In this document: piece after piece, positions 23,767-31,986 of the stretch
How positions within the stretch are numbered: position 1 is the stretch's first letter
Layout: every line of letters begins with the position of its first letter
NCBI GenBank assembly: GCA_041441555.1
Contig: JASDSW010000068.1
Location: 1 to 56,102, forward strand
DNA: 56,102 nucleotides
Direction of reading: 5' to 3'
Source of the DNA: Pseudaeromonas sp041441555
GTDB lineage: Bacteria; Pseudomonadota; Gammaproteobacteria; Enterobacterales; Aeromonadaceae
Notes under the pieces: generated by a model
Databases searched by the model: none
What the model was told of the DNA's origin: nothing
The model's input: only the letters and a program-made list of their open reading frames with translations
Position numbers and translations under genes: made by a program

Positions 23767-25347
23767 TTATTCCCACTCGATGGTTGCTGGTGGCTTGCCG
23801 GAAACATCGTAGACCACGCGGCTGATGCCGTTGATTTCATTGATGATCCGATTCGACACATGCCCCAGCAGTTCATACGGCAGGTGCGCCCAGTGGGCGG
23901 TCATGAAGTCGATGGTTTCCACGGCGCGCAGGGAGACGACCCAGTCGTACTTGCGGCCATCGCCCATCACACCGACAGAGCGTACCGGCAGGAACACCAC
24001 GAAGGCCTGGCTGACCTTGTGGTACAGGTCGGCCTTGCGCAGCTCTTCGATGAAGATGGCATCGGCACGACGCAGCAGATCGCAGTACTCCTTCTTCACC
24101 TCGCCCAGCACACGCACGCCGAGGCCCGGGCCCGGGAACGGGTGACGGTAGAGCATGTCGTAGGGCAGACCCAGCTCCAGACCGACGCGGCGAACTTCAT
24201 CTTTGAACAGCTCGCGCAGCGGCTCGACCAGACCCATCTTCATCTCTTCCGGCAGACCGCCGACGTTGTGGTGAGACTTGATGACGTGAGCCTTGCCGGT
24301 CTTGGAGGCGGCAGATTCGATGACATCCGGATAGATGGTCCCCTGCGCCAGCCACTTGACGTTGGTCAGCTTCTTGGCTTCATCATCGAAGACCTCGACG
24401 AAGACGCGACCGATGGTCTTGCGCTTGGCTTCCGGATCGCTGATGCCCGCCAGCGCCGAGAGGAAACGATCTTCGGCCTTGACGTGGACGATATTCAGAC
24501 CGAAGTGGTCCCCGAACATCTCCATCACCTGCTCGCCTTCGTTCAGACGCAGCAAACCGTTATCGACGAAGACGCAGGTCAACTGCTTACCGATGGCGCG
24601 ATGCAGCAACATGGCCACCACGGAGGAGTCGACACCGCCGGAGAGACCCAGGATCACCTCGTCACTGCCCACCTGCTCGCGAATGCGGGCGATGGCATCG
24701 TCGATGATGGTGGCAGGCGTCCACAGCGATTCACAACCACAGATATTTTTGACGAAGTTCTCCAGCATGCGCGCTCCCTGACGGGTGTGCGTCACTTCCG
24801 GGTGGAACTGCACGCCGTAGAAACGGCGGGATTCATCAGCCATGGCGGCATGGGGGCAGCTCGGAGTGGACGAGGTGGTGACAAAGCCTTCCGGGATCGC
24901 GGTAACCTTGTCACCATGGCTCATCCAGACGTCCAGCAACGGCGTGCCGGTCTCACTCAGCGCATCTTCAATCTTGTCGAACAGAGCGCAGGGACTCTTC
25001 ACCTCGATCTGGGCATAGCCAAATTCGCGATGGGTGGTGGAGCCTTCCACCTTGCCACCGAGCTGCTCGGCCATGGTCTGCATGCCATAGCAGATACCCA
25101 TCACAGGGACACCAGCTTCAAACACGTACTGCGGCGCCCGCGGGCTACCCGCCTCGGTGACCGACTCAGGGCCGCCGGAGAGGATGATGCCGTTCGGCTT
25201 GAATTCGCGGATCTGCTCTTCGGTGACATCCCAGGCCCACAATTCGCAGTAGACGCCGATTTCCCGCACACGGCGGGCGATCAGTTGGGTGACCTGTGAA
25301 CCGAAGTCCAGGATCAGAATACGGTGATCGTGAATATTTTTATTCAT
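23767..25347 (-). CDS. guaA: GMP synthase (glutamine-hydrolysing)
   Basis: Converts XMP to GMP using glutamine and ATP. The 526-residue product has the class I amidotransferase triad: Cys86 (GICYGMQ), His182 and Glu184 (FHPEV); then the ATP-pyrophosphatase P-loop SGGVDSS at about 236-242 and the C-terminal dimerisation domain ending PPATIEWE. AGGAAG precedes the ATG. It lies 93 bp after guaB in the conserved guaBA order, with a strong hairpin between them. Confidence 0.98.
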   Translation of the reverse strand: MNKNIHDHRILILDFGSQVTQLIARRVREIGVYCELWAWDVTEEQIREFKPNGIILSGGPESVTEAGSPRAPQYVFEAGVPVMGICYGMQTMAEQLGGKVEGSTTHREFGYAQIEVKSPCALFDKIEDALSETGTPLLDVWMSHGDKVTAIPEGFVTTSSTPSCPHAAMADESRRFYGVQFHPEVTHTRQGARMLENFVKNICGCESLWTPATIIDDAIARIREQVGSDEVILGLSGGVDSSVVAMLLHRAIGKQLTCVFVDNGLLRLNEGEQVMEMFGDHFGLNIVHVKAEDRFLSALAGISDPEAKRKTIGRVFVEVFDDEAKKLTNVKWLAQGTIYPDVIESAASKTGKAHVIKSHHNVGGLPEEMKMGLVEPLRELFKDEVRRVGLELGLPYDMLYRHPFPGPGLGVRVLGEVKKEYCDLLRRADAIFIEELRKADLYHKVSQAFVVFLPVRSVGVMGDGRKYDWVVSLRAVETIDFMTAHWAHLPYELLGHVSNRIINEINGISRVVYDVSGKPPATIEWE

Positions 25348-25410
25348 GGTCTTCCTGATATAACGCTGTGATTGCGGCAGCCAGATAGCCCGGCTGCCGA
25401 TAACAAAACA

Positions 25411-25433
25411 GACAGGGCGCTAAGCGCCCTGTC
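25411..25433 (-). terminator. Hairpin between guaB and guaA
   Basis: GACAGGGCGC-TAA-GCGCCCTGTC is a perfect 10-bp stem. On the minus strand it is followed by CTGTTTTG, a modest T-tract. It could partly terminate guaB transcripts and set a guaB to guaA ratio, or act as an RNA-processing hairpin. Confidence 0.7.
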
Positions 25434-25440
25434 GTTCCCA

Positions 25441-26904
25441 TCAACCCATACGGTAGTTGGGAGCTTCCTTGGTAATGGTCACGTCGTGGACGTGGGATTC
25501 CTTGATACCAGCGCCGGTGATGCGCACAAACTCGGCCTTGGTCCGCAGATCCTCGATGGTGGCGCTACCGGTCAGCCCCATGGCCGAACGCAGACCGCCC
25601 ATCTGCTGGTGGATGATCTCCTTGACCAGTCCCTTGTAGGGAACCCGGCCCTCGATCCCTTCCGGCACCAGCTTGTCAGCGGCGTTATCGGACTGGAAGT
25701 AACGATCGGAGGAGCCCTTGGACATGGCACCCAGTGAGCCCATGCCGCGGTAAGACTTGAAGGAGCGGCCCTGGAACAGCTCGATCTCACCTGGAGACTC
25801 TTCGGTACCGGCGAACATGGAGCCGACCATCACCAGATGTGCACCAGCAGCAATCGACTTGGCGATATCCCCAGAGAAGCGGATACCACCATCGGCGATC
25901 ACCGGGATCCCGGAGCCTTGCAAGGCAGCCACGGCATCGGCAACTGCGGTGATCTGCGGCACGCCGCACCCGGTGACGATACGAGTGGTACAGATGGAGC
26001 CTGGGCCGATACCGACCTTGACCGCGCTGCAACCGGCTTCGGCCAACGCCAAAGCACCGGCAGCCGTCGCGACGTTACCGCCGACGATTTGCAGATCCGG
26101 ATAGGCCAAGCGGGTGGCGCGGATACGATCCAGCACCCCTTGAGAGTGGCCGTGGGAGGAGTCGATCAGCAGGACATCCACACCGGCTTCGACCAGAGCA
26201 GCAACCCGCTCTTCGTTGCCGGCACCGGCACCAACCGCCGCACCGACGCGCAGACGACCCAGAGCATCCTTACAGGCGTTGGGCTTACGCTCGGCCTTCT
26301 GGAAATCCTTGACGGTGATCATGCCGGTCAGGTGGAACGCATCGTCGGTGATCAGCACCTTCTCGATACGGTGCTTCTGCATCAGGCTCTGCACTTCCTC
26401 ACGGGAGGCATTCTGACGCACAGTGACCAGACGCGCCTTCGGGGTCATCACCTCGTGAACCTTCATCGACAGGTCGGTGACAAAACGCACGTCACGGCCG
26501 GTGATGATGCCTTCGAGCTCGCCCGCCGCAGTCACCACCGGGAAACCGGCAAAACCACAGGAGTGAGTCAACTCCTTGATTTCGGCGATGGTCATTTCGG
26601 GGTGAACCGTCACCGGGCTGGCGACGATGCCACTTTCGAACTTCTTGACGCGGCGAACCTTCTCGGCTTGCTGCTCAATGGACATGTTCTTGTGGATGAA
26701 ACCAAGACCGCCTTCTTGCGCCAGGGCAATTGCCAGACGGGCACCGGTGACGGTATCCATGGCAGCAGAGACCATGGGGATATTCAGAACTATATCCTTG
26801 GTCAGGCGAGTACGCAGATCAGCGGTATGGGGTAACACTTGAGAGTGGGCCGGAACCAACAAAACATCGTCGAAGGTCAGGGCTTCTTTGGCTATACGCA
26901 ACAT
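25441..26904 (-). CDS. guaB: Inosine-5'-monophosphate dehydrogenase
   Basis: NAD-dependent oxidation of IMP to XMP, the committed step to GMP. The 487-residue product has the TIM barrel with the catalytic Cys305 in GPGSICTTR, a pair of CBS domains inserted at about 93-205, and the mobile flap with FQGRSFKSYRGMGSLGAM. A GGTGAG ribosome site lies about nine bases from the ATG. A promoter lies upstream and xseA is transcribed divergently. Confidence 0.98.
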   Translation of the reverse strand: MLRIAKEALTFDDVLLVPAHSQVLPHTADLRTRLTKDIVLNIPMVSAAMDTVTGARLAIALAQEGGLGFIHKNMSIEQQAEKVRRVKKFESGIVASPVTVHPEMTIAEIKELTHSCGFAGFPVVTAAGELEGIITGRDVRFVTDLSMKVHEVMTPKARLVTVRQNASREEVQSLMQKHRIEKVLITDDAFHLTGMITVKDFQKAERKPNACKDALGRLRVGAAVGAGAGNEERVAALVEAGVDVLLIDSSHGHSQGVLDRIRATRLAYPDLQIVGGNVATAAGALALAEAGCSAVKVGIGPGSICTTRIVTGCGVPQITAVADAVAALQGSGIPVIADGGIRFSGDIAKSIAAGAHLVMVGSMFAGTEESPGEIELFQGRSFKSYRGMGSLGAMSKGSSDRYFQSDNAADKLVPEGIEGRVPYKGLVKEIIHQQMGGLRSAMGLTGSATIEDLRTKAEFVRITGAGIKESHVHDVTITKEAPNYRMG

Positions 26905-26957
26905 GGCAATATCTCACCGTTAAGGAGGTTTGAGGGTGGGTAAAATATTGCAGCGGA

Positions 26958-26986
26958 ATTCTAGGCAGTTGATCCCGGTTGGTAAA
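26958..26986 (-). promoter_or_regulatory. Promoter of guaBA
   Basis: On the minus strand TTTACC (26981-26986), 17 bp spacer and TAGAAT (26958-26963), with an A-rich tract further upstream that could be an UP element. No good PurR box was found. Confidence 0.6.
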
Positions 26987-27079
26987 GCTCTTTTTGTTGT
27001 TATTTTACGAAAATGCTTTTCGCCGAAGCGCTGACTCCCGGATAATGGCGCCACCCGAGTTTGCCTTGAGGAATCCCCA

Positions 27080-28441
27080 GTGCCCGCAACCAACCCGACG
27101 ATTTTCACCGTCAGTCGTCTCAATAGTGCCGTTCGTATCCTGCTGGAGCAGGAGATGGGATTGGTGTGGCTGGTCGGAGAAATCTCCAACCTGGTGCTGC
27201 ACAGCTCGGGACACTGGTACTTCTCGCTCAAAGACTCTGGGGCCCAGGTCCGTTGTGCCATGTTTCGCGGGCAAAACCGCCGCGTGGCCTTTCGACCACT
27301 CGAGGGGCAGCAGGTGCTGGTGCAGGCTCGCCTGTCGCTCTACGAGCCGCGCGGTGACTACCAGCTCATCATCGAAACCATGCAGCCAGCCGGCGCCGGG
27401 CAACTCCAACTGCAGCTGGAACAACTCAAACAACGACTGCAGACCGAGGGGTTGTTTGCCGCCGAGCGCAAACGGCCGCTCCCCGCCCATCCGCGCTGTA
27501 TCGGCCTCATCACCTCGCCCACCGGCGCCGCCATCCACGATCTGCTGACCGTGCTGCGTCGGCGCGCCCCCGGCATCCCGGTGATCCTCTATCCCGCCCT
27601 GGTACAGGGCGAGCAGGCGGCCGAGCAGTTGATCGCCGCGCTGGCCCGCGCCAATCGTCGTCGGGAGTGCGATCTGCTGATCATCGGGCGAGGCGGCGGC
27701 TCCATCGAGGATCTCTGGTGTTTCAACGATGAGAGGCTGGTGCGCGCCATCGCCGCCAGCGCCCTGCCGATCGTCTGTGCTGTCGGCCATGAGAGCGATG
27801 TCACCCTGAGCGACTTCGCCGCCGATTTGCGCGCCCCCACCCCGTCGGCGGCGGCCGAGCTGGTCACCCCGGATCAGCAGGCGCAGGTCCAACGGCTGTT
27901 GATGTTACAGGGGCGTCTGCAACGCGCCATCCAGCAACGACTGACCACTCTTGCCCACCGTTTTGTGCTGTTGCAACGCTCGCTGCACCATCAGCATCCT
28001 GAACGCCGGCTGCAACAACAGCAGCAGCGGCTGGATGAGGCCCAGGCTCGCCTGCAACACGCCCTGCAACTGCGCCTGACCCAAGCCCGCCACCGGCAAG
28101 AGCGGTTGGCCGAACGCCTGCGTCTGAGTTCGCCTCTGCGGCGGCTGCAGGAGGCAATGCAACGGCTGCAGCGCCTGCAACAGGGGCTGAGTGACAGTTG
28201 GCAACATGGCATGGCGCAGCGCCACCAGCGGCAACAACTGCTGGCGGCTCGTTTGGAAACGCTAAGCCCCTTATCGACGCTAGCTCGCGGTTACAGCATC
28301 ACGCGCAATCAGGCCGGTGGGGTGATCCGCTCGGTCGCCGACGTGACACTCGGGCAACGGCTCAATACCCGGCTCCCGGATGGCGAAATAGTGATCGTGG
28401 TAGAAAAAATCGTGGCGGACCAGGCCGAGGGATCGTCGTAA
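27080..28441 (+). CDS. xseA: Exodeoxyribonuclease VII large subunit
   Basis: Catalytic and DNA-binding subunit of ExoVII, which degrades single-stranded DNA. The 453-residue protein has the N-terminal OB fold (VSRLNSAVRILLEQEMG, VWLVGEISNL), the catalytic region with GLITSPTGAAIHDLL, GRGGGSIEDLWCFNDE and AVGHESDVTLSDFAAD, and a long glutamine-rich coiled coil (about 270-400) that binds the small subunits. The start is GTG at 27080 with GAGGAA upstream. It is divergent from guaB; xseB is not in this window. Confidence 0.97.
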   Translation: MPATNPTIFTVSRLNSAVRILLEQEMGLVWLVGEISNLVLHSSGHWYFSLKDSGAQVRCAMFRGQNRRVAFRPLEGQQVLVQARLSLYEPRGDYQLIIETMQPAGAGQLQLQLEQLKQRLQTEGLFAAERKRPLPAHPRCIGLITSPTGAAIHDLLTVLRRRAPGIPVILYPALVQGEQAAEQLIAALARANRRRECDLLIIGRGGGSIEDLWCFNDERLVRAIAASALPIVCAVGHESDVTLSDFAADLRAPTPSAAAELVTPDQQAQVQRLLMLQGRLQRAIQQRLTTLAHRFVLLQRSLHHQHPERRLQQQQQRLDEAQARLQHALQLRLTQARHRQERLAERLRLSSPLRRLQEAMQRLQRLQQGLSDSWQHGMAQRHQRQQLLAARLETLSPLSTLARGYSITRNQAGGVIRSVADVTLGQRLNTRLPDGEIVIVVEKIVADQAEGSS

Positions 28442-28470
28442 CGCGAAGCAGCTCCGGGTAACCAAGGTGA

Positions 28471-29559
28471 ATGCTTGTTATCAATAACGGCATGAATATG
28501 CCGAATTTATCTTTCATCGTGGCGAGTTCCGGCGAGACCAATTCCGTCGCCGCTAGCCCCGTTACGAGTAGTCTCTGGTGGCGTCGTCTGTGGCGGCTGT
28601 TGGGTCTATGCTGCCTGCTGGGCTCTCAGCCACTATTGGCCGCCGACATTCTGGTCATCGAGAGCTACCACCACCAGCATCCGTGGGACATCAGCTATCG
28701 CCAGGCCCTGCAGCAACAGCTCGGCGCCAACCACACCCTGCACTTCTTCTATCTGGACACCAAACGGCTACCGGAAAGCGAATTTGCCACACAGGCAGAA
28801 AAGGCTTGGTACGCCTATCTGGCGCTCTCCCCGGCGTTGGTGATCCTCGGCGACGACAATGCCATCAACCTGCTGGCCCGGCGCATTGCGGCCAACCATA
28901 CCCCGGTGGTCTATCTGGGGATGAACGGAAATCCAAGACGCAGCGGTTTTTACGGCTTGCAAAATCTGACCGGGGTGCTGGAGCGCCCCTTGATGAAACG
29001 CAACGTTCACGAGATGGGACAGCTGGTTCCGAATGCCAGGCGCGCCCTGATCCTCTTCGATGCCAGCGAGGTGTCACAGACCGCAATTAACGAGGAGTTT
29101 CGCGGCCTGGAGAGTCAGCAGGTGGGGTCGTTGACCATCGATATCAAGCTCATCCATAGCGATGAACTTTGGAAACAAGAGGTCAGTCAGGCCAAGAGCA
29201 ATGGCTACGATCTGCTCTTCATCGGCCTGTACCACACCATCAGCGACCGCTTCGGCCAATACCAGAGCGCCGACCAGGTGCTGACCTGGACCGGCGAGCA
29301 CACGCCGATCCCGCTATTTTCCTTCTGGGATTTCAGCATAGGTCCCAAGCTGGCGTGTGGCGGTCTGGTGATCAGTGGTCGACAACAGGGTGAGACGACC
29401 GCCAAGCTGGCGCAGGAGATCCTCGCCGGAGGCGCGAAATCCGCGGTTCAGCCGCGCATCGCCCCCCGCGGCGAATATCTCTTTAGCCATGCAGCCCTGG
29501 CCCGCTGGGGCATCCAGCTACCCGACGACATCGCCCGCCGCACCGAATGGCGTCCTTGA
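28471..29559 (+). CDS. Orphan periplasmic ABC-type substrate-binding protein
   Basis: A 362-residue protein with a hydrophobic signal segment at about 37-58 (LWRLLGLCCLLGSQPLLAA) followed by ADILVIESYHHQHPWD, the start of a periplasmic-binding fold of the PF04392-like class (similar proteins feed sugar or nucleoside transporters or act as sensors). No permease or ATPase gene lies next to it, so it may serve a sensor kinase or a distant transporter. The ATG at 28471 follows AAGGTG, but a start nearer the signal segment is possible. It converges with the transporter gene, leaving only one base between stop codons. Confidence 0.75.
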   Translation: MLVINNGMNMPNLSFIVASSGETNSVAASPVTSSLWWRRLWRLLGLCCLLGSQPLLAADILVIESYHHQHPWDISYRQALQQQLGANHTLHFFYLDTKRLPESEFATQAEKAWYAYLALSPALVILGDDNAINLLARRIAANHTPVVYLGMNGNPRRSGFYGLQNLTGVLERPLMKRNVHEMGQLVPNARRALILFDASEVSQTAINEEFRGLESQQVGSLTIDIKLIHSDELWKQEVSQAKSNGYDLLFIGLYHTISDRFGQYQSADQVLTWTGEHTPIPLFSFWDFSIGPKLACGGLVISGRQQGETTAKLAQEILAGGAKSAVQPRIAPRGEYLFSHAALARWGIQLPDDIARRTEWRP

Positions 29560-29560
29560 G

Positions 29561-30457
29561 CTAAGCCGCCAGCGGCGGCCGCTCGCCCCAATAACTCATG
29601 GAGGCCAGCAGCGCCAGCGCCGCGGCAATCAGGGCCATGCCGATCCACTCGGCAAGCGTAGGCACATCCCCCAGCTGCCACCAGGCAAACAGCAGCGCCA
29701 CCGCAGGGATCGCCAAGGTATTGAGACTGGCCGTACCCGCCGCCAGACGGGATAACAGGTGCAGCCAGATGAGCCAACCCAGCCCGGCCGCCAGGCAACC
29801 GTTGAAAAGCAAGATGGCCCAGAACTCGGGTTGCCAATCCACCGCCGGCTGAACCCAGAACAGCGAGAGGCCATACAGCGGCAGCAAGCCGAACGCCAGT
29901 TGCCAGAAGGTCAGGTTCAGGGTTTCTACCTGGTGTTTGCTCCGCAATCGCTTGGCGATTATGGCCGACAGGGCCCAGCAAAAACCCGCAGCCAGGGCCA
30001 GCAGATCGCCGCGCCAACTGGGCCAGTCCTGCCAGGGGGTGAGCACACACAGCAGCCCTAAAAACGCCAGCAGCACAGCCCACCACTGCAAGGGGCGCAG
30101 GTGTTCGCCCAAAAACAGGCGTGCCAACAGCAGGGTCCAAAACGGCATGGTGTAGCAAAGAATGGTGACCTTGCCGGTCCCCGCCTCCAAGAGCGCCAGG
30201 GTTGAGAAGAGGGTAAATCCCGTGGTTTGGGTCAATCCCAGGCCGAGAGTCGGCCACAGGGGGGGCAGTCGCCAAGAGCTACGCCGCCAGAGCAGCAGGC
30301 CGCCGAGGGTCAACAGCGCCAGCGTCAACCGATACTCGGCCATCTGCAGGGGCGTGGCATAGGCCAACCCTAATTTGCTGGCGATCCAGCTGTATCCCCA
30401 GACCAACCAGAGGCCGAGCAGCAAGGTCATGTCCAGTGCCGATTGTCGGTTGTGCAT
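29561..30457 (-). CDS. EamA/DMT-family transporter
   Basis: A 298-residue inner-membrane protein with about ten transmembrane helices and two EamA repeats, typical of drug/metabolite exporters; the substrate is not predictable. The second repeat starts around the GDLLALAAGFCWALSAIIAKR segment. The ATG at 30457 is used; the TTG at 30481 is a weaker choice. It is on the same strand as ydjA, 130 bp downstream of it. Confidence 0.85.
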   Translation of the reverse strand: MHNRQSALDMTLLLGLWLVWGYSWIASKLGLAYATPLQMAEYRLTLALLTLGGLLLWRRSSWRLPPLWPTLGLGLTQTTGFTLFSTLALLEAGTGKVTILCYTMPFWTLLLARLFLGEHLRPLQWWAVLLAFLGLLCVLTPWQDWPSWRGDLLALAAGFCWALSAIIAKRLRSKHQVETLNLTFWQLAFGLLPLYGLSLFWVQPAVDWQPEFWAILLFNGCLAAGLGWLIWLHLLSRLAAGTASLNTLAIPAVALLFAWWQLGDVPTLAEWIGMALIAAALALLASMSYWGERPPLAA

Positions 30458-30586
30458 CACCACCGAGATCCTATTTGCCAAAGGGTCGCCAACATGCCTG
30501 TTTCGGCGCGCCGGATCAAGTCACTGAGTCCATAAGGTAGCGTCATTGGTTATATCTTCATCCGCTCGATGAACAGGCCGTCGTGG

Positions 30587-31135
30587 TTACAGGTGGCGAA
30601 TAAAAGAATCACTGCTCAAGGGGCGATGGGGTTTGGGCTCCGCGTTCGGCGTGCCCAGATAGAGAAAGCCGACGATCTGCTCCTGCTCCCCCAGTCCGAG
30701 GCGTTGATGCAACAGGCGATCGAAGATAAACCAGCCCGAGCGCCAGATGCCACCAAAGCCCTGAGCCTGAGCGGCCATCTGCATCGCCATCACGGCGCAT
30801 CCGGCCGACAGCTCCTGCTCCAGACGTGGCACCTGGTCGTGGGGTTGGGTGCGCGCCACCACGGTGATGACCAGAGGTGCCCGCAAGGGGGCCTTGCGCG
30901 CCTTCTCGATGGCCTCCGTGGCGAGCCCCCGCGCCTGGGCGACCTCGGCGAGCAGCTCGCCCAGGCGTTGCCGGCCCTCGCCCTGAGCCAGCAAAAACAG
31001 CCAGGGATGCAGGGCGCCGTGATCCGGAGCCCGCAAGCCGGCCTGGAGTATGTTCTCCAGCTCAGCCCCCGATGGCGCCGGCTCCCGCAACTGGGCAACC
31101 GAATGGCGTTGCAGCAATAATGTAAGAGCATCCAT
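30587..31135 (-). CDS. ydjA: Putative NAD(P)H nitroreductase YdjA
   Basis: A 182-residue flavoprotein of the small nitroreductase family, matching E. coli YdjA: MDALTLLLQRHS, the RAPDHGALHPWLF FMN-site segment, APLRAPLVITVVA, and the conserved QELSAGCAVMAMQMAAQAQGFGGIWRSG block. Substrate in vivo is unknown. GAGG lies seven bases before the ATG at 31135; the longer frame starting at 31207 overlaps the upstream remnant and is rejected. It follows the truncated fadH-like gene by 17 bp. Confidence 0.93.
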   Translation of the reverse strand: MDALTLLLQRHSVAQLREPAPSGAELENILQAGLRAPDHGALHPWLFLLAQGEGRQRLGELLAEVAQARGLATEAIEKARKAPLRAPLVITVVARTQPHDQVPRLEQELSAGCAVMAMQMAAQAQGFGGIWRSGWFIFDRLLHQRLGLGEQEQIVGFLYLGTPNAEPKPHRPLSSDSFIRHL

Positions 31136-31152
31136 GATCCACCTCGCGTGGC

Positions 31153-31830
31153 TTACGCCATGTTCCTGACAGGACGGACAGTATCCATGAAAAAACCAGG
31201 CCGGCAAATAGCCGCCTCCTTGCCCGCCGCCAAGACCGCCAGCACCAGCGCCGGGCGCGCCGCGACGGAGCCCCCCCAGGCATCCTGCCGCTGGTTGGTC
31301 CGGCCCGAGAGGAACTGGTTGAGCAGATAACCGCCCGCCCCGGTCAACTCGATGCCGTCGTAACCGGCCTCCCGCGCCAGCGCGGCTGTCGCCGCAAAAT
31401 CGGCGATCAATTGCCGGATCTGACCATCGCTGAGCTCATGGGGGGTAAAACGGGCACCCGGTGCCCGAATGGCCGATGGCGCGACGGCCAGTGGATGATT
31501 GGCATAACGCCCGGCGTGAAACAGTTGCAGCGCGATCTTGCCGCCGGCTTCGTGCACCGCCTGGGTCAGGGGCCGGTGACTCTTCAGATGGCGGGTCGTG
31601 CTGAGCTCATCGCCGTCCAGTTGCGAGCGCCCGCGCAGCGTCGGCGAGGTACCGCCGCTGATGATGAGTGCCACCTGCTGTTCGGCCCTGAGCCGATAGA
31701 AGGCAGCCAGCCGCTCGACGCCGTGGGGTTGCGCCAGGAGTCCGGTCTGCATCGCCCCCATGATCACCCGGTTTGACAGACGGATGAACCCCAGATCCAG
31801 CGGGGTAAACAGATGGGGATAATCGGACAT
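31153..31830 (-). pseudogene. Truncated FadH-like NADH:flavin oxidoreductase remnant
   Basis: The 225-residue ORF starts like 2,4-dienoyl-CoA reductase FadH (YPHLFTPLDLGFIRLSNRVIMGAMQTGL, LIISGGTSPTL, GGKIALQLFHAGRYANHP, AREAGYDGIELTGAGGYLLNQFLSGRTNQRQDAWGG), the N-terminal half of an old-yellow-enzyme TIM barrel. FadH is about 670 residues; here homology ends shortly after the WGG motif, and the C-terminal flavin, Fe-S and NADPH domains are absent because ydjA follows after 17 bp. GGAG precedes the ATG at 31830. Most likely an internal deletion left a 5' fragment. Confidence 0.8.
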
Positions 31831-31986
31831 GGCGACTCCGGCAAACGAAGGGAACCTCTTGAGAATAGTGAGCCCTGCGGGGGGCGGCAAAAGCCGTTGC
31901 CCCATTCGTGGGCACGATCGCATCCTTGGTATTTTTTCGACCGGGCCCCATAATGGGCCACTTTCCTCATCGGAGATAAGAGTCGA

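Noticed and set aside
27008..27022. Palindrome CGAAAA-TGC-TTTTCG as a PurR box for guaB
   Set aside because: PurR operators have an even, CG-centred dyad; this one has an odd 3-base centre and lies upstream of the likely -35.
31136..31830. FadH remnant as a frameshifted full-length gene
   Set aside because: The next gene, ydjA, begins 17 bp after the stop, leaving no room for the missing 450 residues in any frame.
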